Part shown: positions 24,501 to 35,861 of the stretch, piece by piece
Layout of the letters: each line of letters starts with the position of its first letter
Position numbering within the stretch: position 1 is the first letter of the stretch
DNA from: Monarcha castaneiventris obscurior
Lineage: Eukaryota; Chordata; Aves; Passeriformes; Monarchidae
DNA length: 64,000 bases
Assembly: GCA_026261815.1 (NCBI GenBank)
Contig: JAMPIT010000379.1
Span: 8,320,001-8,384,000, forward strand
Direction of reading: 5' to 3'
Made by a program: the position numbers and the translations under genes
Notes under the pieces: model-generated
What the model was told of the DNA's origin: nothing
The model's database searches: none
The model's input: only the letters and a program-made list of their open reading frames with translations

Positions 24501-27500
24501 AATGTATTGCAAAGCCTTACACCTGTGCACTGCCATTCTCCCCCTCTCAGAGGCTTTCCCCGGCAGACTAACACCTGAAATAGCAAACCACAAGAATACA
24601 GGGACCTGCCATTCTTTCTTGTTAGAAAAATCAAATTGTGACTAATGGAAAGAAGAAAACCACATGAAATATGTCAGCTCTTAGTTTGCTAGCCAGCTCA
24701 AGGCCAAGCTAGACGAATTCAAAATGCATGCTGCTCCTGAATTACAGATAGTAATGCCAGAAGATCTAATTCGAAACAAACCTCTGTTTTCTTTGTTATT
24801 CTCTTCCCTGCACATTGGAGGAATCCTGGGGTAATTCAGGCCCAGTCCTGGTGTAATACAGTGAAAATTCTGACATTCAGTTTTCTGGAGCCAGGACTGC
24901 ACACATTAATAATTGTGTGCCTTGTCATGCTAAATACAAGTTTTATAAAAATATTAAGTAGGACTAAAACAAAACCCAGAAGATGTCCTCATCTTGATTA
25001 AATCAATAGCTCAACAGAAAAGCTTTTCCATATGCTGACATCCTATCTTGCTCCTGGGACAGCACAGTGCACTCTGAAACGTTTGCTGCTCAGGGTACTG
25101 CAGTCCAGTGAGGCTTCTCCCTTCCTGTGGCAGGACAGCACATCTCAGATATTGAGTGCCCTTCGCTGGGATTAATGGGAGTGAGAGCAAAGCCCCTCGG
25201 AGACTACATCATTTGAAGGACTGCTCTGATGTACTTCATTATGTTTTAAGTCTCCCTGTACATAACAGCTATTTTTTTTATCTTTGCTCACTCCCTCATC
25301 AGCTCTCAGAGTTGGTCCACGGGCTTGACATTCTCCACCATGATATGGAAGACTTCTGGCTTATCCTAGATTTCAGATCCTTTTGTTCAGTAGCCTAGCT
25401 CTACTGTCTGGGAGTTATGTTTACCAAACACAGAATATTGCTGCTAAAAGGCATATTGCACAATACCCCTAAAAACCCAAGCAGGCAGGGAAAGGAATGT
25501 AGCAGTGGTGTGACAGAGAGCAAAGCAATCATAATCAGGATTGATTCAAGCACTGTGTAGAACTGAAGGCTGAAGGAATATACAATCTCTGCAGCATTTG
25601 GGACTTCCTTTCATCAAAGGAAATGAAAATCTATCCTGCCCACTTGTATTTTTTGGGTGGAACTGACACCCAACCGTGGTACAAGCCGTGGTACTAATGG
25701 TTATTTCCACTGAACTCACTGGGAGTGTTTATATTTCTGCCTGATGGAGTGGCAAGGCCCTCACAGCCCCTCCGATCCTGGCTCAGTAGCCACTGGCCTG
25801 GCAATCACATTGCCCTATGCAAACTTCATTCCTTCCAGCACCCAAGCCAGTTGCCCTGTCCCAAGGACACTGCCATATGGATGTTCTGCTGAGAAGAATA
25901 GTATTTGATATTTAATTCCATTCATTAATCTATGAGAATATATTTTCTTTTAATCACTAGATCTGGAATATAAAAACTTAGAATGTATTTTCATATCATG
26001 TCCACCTCATTAAAGATAAAGAAAAACAAGCCCCTAAACCATTTGGAACATGGATTATACTAAGCTTTCAAAAGCAGAATATATTTGCCTCATTTTGTTT
26101 CAGAAAAACCTACCTACCAACTTGACTGTAAAAATACTTGATTCAAATATATCAGTTATAGAATGAGTAATGATTACTACAGATCACAAGAATTTATTTG
26201 GATTTTTTTAATGTAACAGTTGTTCTTCCTTAAAACAATTTCAGCCACTATTTTGCTAATTTCTAAAATGTTTGTTTTGGTAAATGTGATTTTGGAGAAT
26301 GTCATTTTTATGAAGTCTCATCTTCTTTTAAGTGTCCTGAATGCCCAGAAATTCCTATTAACACAGTACAGTAAGAAGGTTAAAAAAAAAAGCTAGCTTA
26401 TTAACAGAAATAATAATCAGATGAGGCTTAAGCATTACAAAGAACTCTGTGTTATGTCATACCATACATTTTAATTTCTTAGAGACAAAGTTTACATTCC
26501 TCAATGGTCTCCTTTTTTTATTCCAGATCTGTAATTACATTCACTGAAGTAGTTTAGTATTAGGCACAGCAGGTCTTGCAGAATTAGGGACTTCCTAATT
26601 AACTATCACTACACTTACAGGAGATCTCTTTAAGTGAGGAAAAAGAACAAAGCTTTTCTTATACCTTACATAGGATACATGGGTTTGATTTAACCACAAA
26701 CTAAAATAAACCTCAAACATATCTTTCAAATCTAATTCATTATGAATAATGGATAAACTAGCACTATGTCATAGGACAACTCACAGATTTCTGCTGCTGA
26801 TGTGTAAGAAATTTTGGCATAAAACTGAACTCGTAAGTGTAACCTCAAAGTTTAAATATTTTGAGGGCCAAATTCTCTTCTCTGATATGTTATTCTAAAT
26901 CTGAAGTAGATATGCTCAGGAGGCTAATTTGAACATACTCGTAAACTGAGAGCAATATTTATCTTCATTCCTTCATGCCTGAAAAATAACCACTCAAAAT
27001 GTTTTAAAATGTCTTGTTGGTCTCCCAGGACAAAAGGGAAATTTCAGCCCCCTAACCCTTGTAAGTTTAGATAGCTCCTTTCCCCACTGTGTTGGGCAGT
27101 ATGGAAGGAAAGAACAGTCAGTGCAGATTTTTTTATTTCTCAATATTTCTTTAAATCTAATTACATGGAAGCTATTCTGGTTTTGAGGAAAGTGTTTGGA
27201 TATATGTAACAAAGAAAACCTAAGAAGAATGACAAACTATTCTAGTTCCCCTGACATGACATCCAAAAATAACCTGAAGCTGAATCTTCTCTTTGTGAAA
27301 ATACATGTTTTCTTCATAAAAAAAGCTGACCACAGTTATGCATCAGAAGCAGGGGATAGTTATAAAAAAGATTACCCATTGAAGAGCTTTCATCACTAAG
27401 CTTAAAACACTTTGAGACACTTCTCAGTGAAAAAAAAAAATAAAATCACATTCAAGCATAGAAACTTCATGGAAATCAGGCAAGTAAAGGATGTTATGAC

Positions 27501-30500
27501 AGAAATTTTAATCCCTCTGGATATAATAATTCAAAGGAACAACTTGTATTTTTAGTGACATCCAACCAGAAATCCTAGAAAAGATGAAGATTACTTTTTG
27601 GTTAGTTGGAATTTCTTCTAAAGGTACTCTTCAGAGTAAGTGCTCACTATCATTAATCAGGTCACCAAGAAAAACAGGGACAGATCTGTGTGAGATAAGG
27701 CTTTTGAACATGTAGGGATAAAAGAGATAAGAAGTTAAGACAGCTGAAGTGATGGTGAAACTGGCATCTCTATTGCATATGTGAGTGTCCTGGGTGCTAC
27801 AAGAACCATGACACAAATTTTCTTGTGGTTGAGAAGCACATGACATGGAATATAACCCTGAGTATTAAGGGGGAAGAAAAACCTGAAGAGTCCTTTCCAG
27901 ACAGGTCACAGCTTCTCACTGTCCCAACACAGCAGGGCAGGTTTGAGTGTCCACTCTAGTCCAGTCATGCCCCTTTGCTCTGTGGCAAACCCATGTGAAG
28001 TAGAGCACCACTCTTATTCCCATGGCATAGCTCTAGCCCGGGACCTGTCCGTGAACCACCTGCAAGGCATCCAGATGGGGTATCATAGACCAAAACCACT
28101 CTCACTTTTATATCCTACTTATGCATCTATAACTGAGTGGCACATGTACCATGTCTGACAGCTAAGGGTTTCACTCTTCTTTTTGCTGCCTCATCAAAGA
28201 CACCCCATGGGTGCTGCGCTTTCTCATTATGGCCTGAGCTAAATGAGCAGGACCCCATCAATCTAAGGAGGAGGTCCTATCCCCTCTCAAACCTCACCCC
28301 TGAACATGTGCTGCAGCCACTTGCCCTGTGCTGCTCCTAGAATTCACCCGGTGGTACTCCGGGTCAGCTTTCTCACTGTACAAATAGTTAACCATGACCC
28401 TATATGAAATTAAAGAAAGGTGAGTGTGGAGGTGCAGCTCACTGAGTGGCTAGACTAAAGCTGGAGAGAGTCCAGAGAGTGAAGGAATGAGAGAACAGGA
28501 GGGGAAGTACATTTCAGTACTCCTGATATTCAACTCATTGATAATACAGAGTAGCATCCTCAGAAAAGAAAAAAAAGAGAAAACACTCAGAAATTATTTG
28601 TCTTGCATTCTCTGTTCTGTATACAGCTCTATTCCGGATGCTTTTTTGTTTCAAACAAAATAATTAGCTGCTCAATTGTCTTTTAAATCAGACACTTGGG
28701 TTTGATTTTCAGCAGTTACAGACAATCAAAATATGTAACTGCTGTTTCAAATGCTTGGCTGAGTACTCAACTGAAGGCAACAACTTTGCTGTCTGAGGGG
28801 AAGATAAGCTGCTCTGTTCAGCTGATGATCAGGTACTACCAGCTGGAGTAAAAAACTGCCGTTAATATGCTGGTGACAGGAGCTATAAAAAAAAAAGAGT
28901 TAATGACTTGTAACAAAAGCCTTGTCACATTCCTCTATCCCAAAAAACAAGTACACACCATCGTGACAGGTACTAATTTGTATCCTTGGTATTGGTAATA
29001 AAAAATGAGATGAATACGAAAACGTGACTATTATTTAAACTGTAGATCTACTCTTTCTAGGCGGGAGAGAAAACTACCTTTGTGGCTGCCCATAGGACAC
29101 TGCACCTATGCCAGGGACAACTGGAGAATTTCTCTAAGGATGTTCAGCTGTTTCTTCTGTGTGCAACATAATTACTAAAAGTAACAAGTAACAGAAAACA
29201 AAATCTTACTGTGCGTAATATTGATGGATTCAAGAAAATTCCCCTTCAAAATGATATAAATATTATGAAATATTTATGCTTTCTATAGTTAAATAGAATT
29301 ATTTAGTTAAGAGCAAACATCTCACATGGGAGATACCGTTGTCTAAAACAGAATTTTTCCTCAAGCCACCTGATACTAGCAGTTATTGCAATAATTATTG
29401 CAAAGTATAAACCTGAGAGTAATTCTCATATTTATAGTATTCTATCTTTCATTCTCTTGAAAAGAAGAATGTAAGCCTTCATGTATTCTGCCTTGAAAAG
29501 ACCATTTTGCATTTTTTTTTCTTGGGCTGAGGTCTTGCCCACAGCACATAAAGTATTCAAGCCACAGTAAATAAACACTTCTGACCAGTCATGCTGATAA
29601 CCTGCAGCATCTTTCCCAGTCAGCACACAAAGCTGTGGCAATCTGGTTTGGGCTGGTTTTCCATAACTATCAGAGACCCGACAGTCTGAAAAAGTAAGAA
29701 TATCTGGAAGTTCACTGGGACAATACAACCTCTTACTGATGTACAGTCCAATACCTGGAGCAGATCACAGTGAGAAGCTCCAAGGCCAGAGCATTGATTA
29801 CTTTTTGATCGGTAAATTTTAGCCCAGTTTCCTTAGAATGTGCAGCAATCTCCCTGTGCAAGTGCTGCCCTACCAATCAGTTATTCACCTATTAACTTCT
29901 GAATTTGTCATGCAACTTCAAGTTTTCCAAAACTAGGCTTAATTTCATTTAAAATGGATTGCTGAACAGAAAAGAGTAAGTCTACCAGTGAGACTTGGGG
30001 AGGGCTGCATCTCAGCTTTACCCATTGCCAGCCATCAGCCACAAGGGCGCTCTCCAGGGACACAAATCCCTAAGAAACTGAACTTCCCTGGGTTCCCTCA
30101 GTTTGGTTTCTCTCCGGCAAGGTCTGTGGCAGGCAACAAGAGAAAAATATTAGTGGGCTACAGCCAGGGACAGTCACTAGAGTCTCCTTTTTTTGCGGAT
30201 CTGCACCATCCTAACCCACGCAAACCCTCAGGCAGCTCCACTCCAGTACGAAATGGTTTTGCACCTAGCAGTGCCAGTCTCCTGGCCAAGGACAGTGTGA
30301 GTATCACCAGACAGCTGTGCTTGGCCCTGAACTGTCCCTGCTGTCACTGCCAGGCCTGGCCCGTGCCAGTGCTGGAGATGACTCCCTGCCCCCGTCTGAG
30401 CATCCTCCTAAAGGTGAAGTAAGCCCATGCCCATGGTCCAGACAGTCTGGATCTTCTGCATCTGCCCTGCAAAACTAGGGAAGTGCATCACACGAGAACC

Positions 30501-31010
30501 AGCAAAGCTGAAGAGGAGGTTTAAAGGAGTATGTCCAGAGAGCTGTCGCTCGAATTGGTCATTTATCCTCTTTGTACAGATCAGAGGAGCAGTGCTAAGT
30601 TTGGGGAGAAACGGGGCTCGCCCAGAGCTGCCTTGCAGCATAGGGAAGTTGGAAGGCTTGCTCTGAGGGGCTGTAGATCCGTGGTGGCCGCAGCTGACCT
30701 CCCGGCCGAAGGTGCCGACGCCCCAGTGCCCCTCTCCTCCCTTCCGTCTCGGATCCCCCCACAGCTCCAGCCGGGGAGCGGGGCTGGGCTGTGCTGCCCT
30801 CAGGGGGCTCGAACTCAGCAAAGGCATTGCCCCCGCCGTGGCAGCCCCGGGGCGATGCGAGAGCATCCCCCGAGTCGCTTTCCGCTGGCCCGCTCCCCGC
30901 CGCAGCGGGATGCGCCGGCAGAGGAGCCGTCGGGCTCGGGCGCTGGGGGATGTGGCAGGGAAGGGATCCGGAGGGGCTGCCCCCCGGGCTCCCAGCGCGG
31001 CAGCTCTTAC

Positions 31011-31317
31011 CTCCGTGCCGGGCGGCGGCGGCGGCCGGGGGCGGCCGTGGGGCGGCGGCGGCGGCGGCGCGGGGCTCTGCCAGCGGGGCACCGCCGCCGC
31101 TGTAGCGCCGGGAGATCACCCGCTCCCTCCGCGGCGGGCGGGGCGGCAGCGGGCGGCCGTCGTCGCCCAGGGCTTGGAGGAGGATGTCGAGGAGCGCCCC
31201 CCGCTCGGCTCCGGCGGCGGGCACGTCCCTGCCCTCGGCGCCCGGCGGCGGCGGGGCCGAGGCCAGCAGCAGGAGCACGATGGCGGGCAGCGCCTGGCGC
31301 TTCTTCGCCCCTCGCAT
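31011..31317 (-). CDS. ALKAL1: ALKAL1 first coding exon (start codon, signal peptide, Ala/Pro-rich spacer)
   Basis: This exon holds the amino-terminal 102 codons plus one base. The start is the ATG at 31317, ten bases after a strong acceptor (TCTCTGCCTCCTCCCAG, AG at 31329-31328), with G at -3. Residues 1-8 are basic (MRGAKKRQ), then a hydrophobic core (ALPAIVLLLLASA) and a small-residue region near PPPPGAEG, which together form a secretory signal peptide. Residues 36-51 include a leucine-rich stretch (ALLDILLQAL). Residues 53-70 are basic and proline-rich (RPLPPRPPRRERVISRR), and residues 78-102 are Ala/Pro-rich, encoded by GGC-type triplets. The donor GAG|GTAAGAG (GT at 31010-31009) leaves one G, which joins AA of the micro-exon as Glu. 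An in-frame ATG at 31434 would add 39 residues if the upstream intron were retained, burying the signal peptide, so I do not use it. The spacer is longer than I recall for human ALKAL1 (about 60 residues before IFPRD). Cleavage site and mature N-terminus are inferred. Confidence 0.92.
31019..31110. repeat. GGC/GCC triplet tracts in the ALKAL1 coding exon
   Basis: The plus strand shows runs such as GGCGGCGGCGGCGGCC and GGCGGCGGCGGCGGCGGCGC. In the ALKAL1 frame these encode alternating Ala and Pro runs at residues 84-99. The tract is G-rich on the plus strand and could form non-B structures. Such tracts are prone to length variation and are poorly covered in bird assemblies. Confidence 0.8.
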
Positions 31318-32163
31318 CTCTGCGGCGCTGGGAGGAGGCAGAGAGCGAAGGCGGTCAGCGCCGGGCCCGGCCCGCACCCCACCCGCCCGCCCCCCATGCC
31401 GCGCCCGGGGCACCCCCGCCCGCCGCTCCCGCACTCCGAGGGCGCGGAGCGGGGACCCGACGGGCCGGCACCCCGAGGTCCCTCCGAGCTCGCCCGGCTC
31501 CTCGGAGAGAGCGTTTAATAGACACGGATTAGGGCAAGGTTGTTAACCGCGCCGCGCATATTCGCGGCACGGGGTTTTGCGGGGGATTTGCTCGGCTCCC
31601 TTTGCCCCTGGAGTCCCCGCGCCCTCGGGTGCCTCCCGGTTCTGTCGGCGGAGCAGAGCTGCGGGGGAGCCCCGCGACGGGCCAGCCTTGCCCGGCCACA
31701 CGGGCAGTGCCACACCGGGGCTTCGGGGAGCGAGCACGGACGGCAATCGGATGGAGTTCAGGGAGGGGAGAGTTACATCGGGACCGCAGCAAATACGGGT
31801 GTAAAGGGCGAAAACAATTACCGCAGGCTGGGGCGTCGAGAGCAGCGCTTAATGCCCTAAGTAAGCTATTCTAATTATAGAAAACGGGTAGAATTAAGAG
31901 GGAGGGAGGGAAATTCCGTTATTTACAAACTGTTTTCTAGCTGGCCTGCCTTGCAAATCCTCTTGGGCGAAGGAGTTAATCGGAGCCTCAAGGGAGCCGG
32001 CTCTCCCCGACGGCTCGGGGCTCTCCCTCCCTCCGCCGCCGCCGGGGCCGCACGGCAAACCCGGTGAGTAACCGGGGAACGACCCGCGGCTCGCTGCCGG
32101 GGCAGCGGCACCCCCTCGTTGCACGCCAGGATCCCCTCGGAGCGCCGGCGGGCTGCCGCTTAC

Positions 32164-32305
32164 CTTCAGGCGGAGGCGAGTCGGGCCGGGCGCGGGCGGG
32201 CTGGGGAGCGCGGTCCTGTGCCGCCGTCCGAGAGCCCCGGCACCCGCGGAGGCTCCGCCGGGCGCGGAGTGGGGCGCTCGGTGCTGCGCCCGGAGATGGG
32301 GGATG
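32164..32305 (-). other. ALKAL1: Predicted non-coding first exon (5' leader) of ALKAL1
   Basis: The 3' border is a consensus donor, CTGAAG|GTAAGC, with the last exon base at 32164. The 5' border is an estimate, set about 25-30 bases downstream of the TATA box at 32331-32337. The leader would be about 140 nt, very GC-rich, and contains no ATG on the minus strand, so scanning ribosomes would first meet the ATG at 31317 in the next exon. The intron between this leader and the coding exon spans 32163-31328 (836 bp). The exon is inferred from splice and promoter signals only; other start sites within the CpG island are possible. Confidence 0.6.
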
Positions 32306-32330
32306 CGCCCTCCAGGGCCATGCGCTTCTC

Positions 32331-32337
32331 TTATATA
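32331..32337 (-). promoter_or_regulatory. ALKAL1: TATA box of ALKAL1
   Basis: On the minus strand the sequence reads GACTATATAAGAGAAG, a near-perfect TATA box (TATATAA). It sits at the right-hand edge of the CpG island and about 170 bases upstream of the donor that ends the predicted leader exon. A TATA box at the border of a CpG island suggests a focused start site and regulated, tissue-restricted expression, as expected for a signalling ligand. Two inverted repeats lie directly upstream (32350-32393). Confidence 0.72.
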
Positions 32338-32349
32338 GTCCACACCGGC

Positions 32350-32393
32350 GTACTCATTTGAGTACTATCGACTTTAGGTGGGTGGCAGTCGAT
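32350..32393. promoter_or_regulatory. Paired inverted repeats just upstream of the ALKAL1 TATA box
   Basis: The first is GTACTC-ATTT-GAGTAC at 32350-32365, with perfect 6-bp arms. The second is ATCGACT at 32367-32373 with its reverse complement AGTCGAT at 32387-32393, flanking TTAGGTGGGTGGC. They begin 12 bp upstream of the TATA box in the transcription direction. Perfect dyads in this position may bind dimeric transcription factors. The CCACCCACC on the minus strand between the second pair of arms resembles a KLF/Sp-type site. The binding factors are unknown. Confidence 0.5.
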
Positions 32394-35228
32394 GGAGACA
32401 CCTCTGGTAATCACTCTTGGGCTCAGAGAGGGTCTTTTCTGACAAACTTCCTCCTCCCCGTTTGTCCCCCGGTGGATGGCAACTGGAAGCTGCGTTTGAA
32501 GTGACTCTGATCTATTCGTGAAATTAGATTTCCCTGAAGATTGGGGAACGCTTACTAATAAAGCTGCCGGCTCAAGAGATTAAAATGTGCTTTAACTTAG
32601 CGGGATTCCCTTGGGAGTGAAACAAGGAAACTATTTAATTCCCCCCTTCTTTTATTGAACCAAGAAGCTGTGAGCAAAGTCTGAAGTGTTTATAAATTCG
32701 GTTCTGTTTTTATGGCAAGGAAAGTGGTAGTCTGTCTTCGGCAGGTGAATTCATGAGCTACGAACCTTGTAAAAGTTTGCTTCTTCAAAACAGCTTTTTC
32801 AATTCTTGACAATGGGACTTAATGAAAAGCTCACAAAAAAGGTACTGAGTGACCTAACAAAACCGTTAAACCCACAAGTTGAAAAACTTGCCTCCTAAAG
32901 CCCTAAATAGATCAGACAAAAATTAGTGAATAAAATCACAACTTTCAGAGAGCACTTTTATTCAGGTGGTCTCGATAGATTGAAAAGCAATTCACATTTC
33001 TCAGATTATACCAGACAATATTTTATGTTGGTATTTTGCAAGTATAACTCTTTGTCATAAGTAACCACTTAGATATTTACTTAATAAGAGTGGGAGAAAA
33101 AGAAAAAAATTTGAGATATCCTTTAAGATGTGAAAATGGGGAATTTAGATTTGAAAGAGATTTAAACTATTCTGAATGTCTGGCATACACTTCCCTACAA
33201 ACTTAGTCTCTTTCCCCAAGTCCTTCATTCATGCCCTTCTCTGGTTATCTCAGGCAGCACACACTCAGGGCTGTATCTCACAGGGACTTGTGTCATTGCT
33301 GGTGATGGGAACCAGCTTCTTCCCCACATCACCCTGTGCTTGTGCCATCCTCACTCACCTTTGGGGGTGTGATCCCACAAAGATAAGAAGTCAAACCATG
33401 TTTAACTAATAAAGACTTACAAAGGGTTCTGGCACACAAATTTTTTTAGTGGTCAGTGTGCTGCACTAGATACCCTGGTCTGACCTGTGGATTCCCAGGA
33501 TAACTGAAGCAAAATGCCATTCTCTCGCTACGTGATTTCCTGCTTTTACATCTTTATTGGGTGCATATAAGGAGTTTACTTTTGTCAAGCTGATGGTTAG
33601 GCTGAGTGAAGAGGGAAAAGGGAGCAGTAATAAGCTGAGAAATAAAGCAGCATATTAATTAACCAGCTGTAAAATAAATCCCAAAATTTCTCTCCATTTG
33701 CTAATTTGTTTCTATTATTTTATTATTCTTTTATTTTTCCCTCAGAGACACACGTTGACACCACAGAATGGGACTGAATTTTTCTCTGGAGCCTACAGAA
33801 GTATTGCTTTGACTCAAGCTCCTCTGCCCACCTTCATTACTAGTCATGGACTAGGTTTACCTCTTCTAGCCCTGGGAGCAGGTCACATGGGAAGGAAATT
33901 CATGTAGCACTGTTAAGACAGAATAATTTTGCTGCTCATAAAAACCCCAAAGTCTATATTGGATGTCTGTTTGAGGCAGATAGCAGAATGCTCCTAAGAA
34001 TTTAAAGCAGAATTGTAAAAGGCAAGCAAACAGTCCCTCATTTCTCACCCACCTCCCCAGAGAAGATCTAGGGAGTCTGCAGACTGCCATGGCTGCCTGT
34101 GCAATCTTGATGGACAACATCCTGGAGCTGCTAGTTTGGGAAAGTTTGTAACTCCCTCAGCAAAGATTGTCAAATATGTCACCCCCATGCAGTGAGTTCC
34201 TAAGATACAAATGCTGCTACAAATGCTAAGGCCGTTAAATTTCATTCTTTAATTTACATGTTGATTATTTAGGGTTTTGAAGTTTTGTATTGGAACCCAA
34301 CTAGGCCCTTTACTGTTATGAGCCATCCAGTTTTACCCTTGTCCTTTACCTCTGCTGTAACTTGTTTCTCTCCTTTGGAAGAGTTGTATCCTTCTTTCCT
34401 TGGATGGACATTATACACACCCAGAGGGCAATGAACTGTCATAATTAGTTTTCAGTTAGACAAAATAAACAGGAAGGTTGCCTAATTTCTTACCATTTTT
34501 TGATGTTATCTTTTGGTATTTTCAAAAGAATAATCAAGAAGTCAAGGAAACAAGAGCATGGGTGTCCTTGCAGAGCAGCCTGAGAGGCAGATCTATCAGG
34601 CCTTGAAGTTACTGCAAAGATTTCCATTTACTTTTGTAGGAGTTGGGACAAACCTTAAAATGAAAAGAACCAATTAGAACCATAGCACATCTAACGCACA
34701 AGTTTTAAGTAGCTTTTTCAGATTTTTTCTATGCTCAAGAACCTTAAAGGCTTGTTTAAAAACAAAACAAAAAGATTTGTTTTCTATTTTTATGCAAAGC
34801 CTTGTCTCTTTTTAAGTTGTTTTGATATTTGAATTCATCAGAGAGAAGTTGAAAGAAGGAAGACCAGACTGCATCCAGAGGATGATGAAGAGAATTACTA
34901 ATCCTAGGTAATTCTGGCAGGATGAAACCCCATTCTCATTGGCCCTTTTGTTAGTAGCTCTAATGTTTCTCCTCATCATTATATGGAGAAAGAATCTCAG
35001 CATGAGATTTACATCAAAGAGACCCTCTTAGGGCTTCACTCAGTTTCTTATTTAGAAGCAGAAAACCTGTTAGTAGAGAGCCTAAATAAGTCTGGTTATT
35101 TGCTTCCTGTAGCTAATGGATTTAAACAGGTACATCATATTATTTTTCCTGTGACATGTGCTTTTTACTTTCTGGTCCGCCTTAGTCACAAGTATGTCTG
35201 ATTGAAGTTAAAAGCAAACTAGTTATGT

Positions 35229-35300
35229 CAAAGTCTCATAGGGCTGACAGGGACTCAGAGTGATGATCTAGTGCTTTCCCTTGCTCAAGGCAGAGACAAC
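35229..35300 (-). mobile_element. Old CR1 LINE fragment
   Basis: TCATAGGGCTGACAGGGACT, then AGTGATGATCTAGTG and CTTGCTCAAGGCAGAGACAA resemble the reverse complement of a CR1 3' region (TCATAGAAT, GGGACCTC, GATCATCTAGTCC, CTGCTCAAAGCAG). It is highly diverged, with approximate borders. Confidence 0.55.
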
Positions 35301-35825
35301 TGTACCTCTGTCATCAGGGCTCAGTAAGAAACTTTTAATTTCTCCTGTCAAGTTCAACACTTCATCACAAATCCATTAAATGAAAAATTGGTAAATGTTG
35401 GTTTAGAAGTGACATTTTACCTCGGGATTTACACTGAAATATAAAAATTATCTAAATGTATTCCCAAAGCACACATTCAAATGAAAGACAGGCTAAAGTA
35501 AAGATTTAAAATTTAGATGTCTTGCTGTCTCTACATAAATCTGTCAGCCAAAGATTTCTGTGGCCACTCATCTAAATCAAGAAGAAAAACAGAGAAAACC
35601 TGTTTCTGTCGAAGTTCATGGGAATTTTCCTGTTGACTTCTTTGAGCAGGGATTTAATGCAGGGTTGTTACTAAAGGAGAGGTGAGGAAGTGAAAAATCA
35701 CCTCAAAAATATGAATGTATTAGCCAAGGCAGTAAATTATAGATGGCTGTTGTAACTTCTGATAAATAACAGAGGATTCCAGCTGTTTTCAGACAACAGC
35801 GTTTCCTTAAAATCAGCGTTTTTAC

Positions 35826-35861
35826 ACAACGTATACATACGTTTACAACGTATACATACGT
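35826..35861. repeat. Two-copy tandem duplication of ACAACGTATACATACGT
   Basis: The 17-bp sequence ACAACGTATACATACGT occurs twice in a row, separated by TT. Each copy contains GTATAC, and ACGTATACATACGT is nearly self-complementary. Confidence 0.85.

Larger units (their letters stand above)
5599..31010 (-). other. Large ALKAL1 intron (25.4 kb)
   Basis: The intron runs from the GTAAGAG donor at 31010 to the AG at 5600-5599. It is AT-rich and mostly unique. Recognised contents are an isolated GC-rich island (about 7250-7680), an ERVL-type solo LTR (about 9490-10386), one CTCF-like motif (12901-12915), a short tandem repeat (15471-15530) and octamer-like motifs near 21040-21280. No other exon was recognised on either strand. 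Confidence 0.8.
30640..32335. promoter_or_regulatory. CpG island over the ALKAL1 promoter, leader exon and first coding exon
   Basis: About 1.7 kb is strongly GC-rich with dense, undepleted CpG, in sharp contrast to the AT-rich sequence on both sides. It covers the predicted start region, the non-coding exon, the 836-bp intron and the signal-peptide exon, and runs about 370 bp into the large intron. Long overlapping open frames appear on both strands here, up to 333 codons on the plus strand at 30531-31532. They result from lack of stop codons in GC-rich DNA and do not resemble proteins, except the frame used by ALKAL1. Confidence 0.9.

Noticed and set aside
29988..30422. A 144-codon plus-strand frame just left of the CpG island
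   Set aside because: It matches no family I recognise, has no convincing splice or promoter context, and lies in ALKAL1 intron. The length is within chance for this base composition.
31317..31434. Upstream in-frame ATG at 31434 as the ALKAL1 start
   Set aside because: A strong acceptor ends at 31328, so this ATG is probably intronic. Using it would place 39 Arg/Gly-rich residues in front of the signal peptide.
30531..31546. Long plus-strand open frames (333, 268 and 120 codons) over the CpG island
   Set aside because: They are Arg/Pro/Ala/Gly-rich products of stop-poor GC-rich DNA on the strand opposite the ALKAL1 coding exon. They lack family similarity and vanish outside the island.
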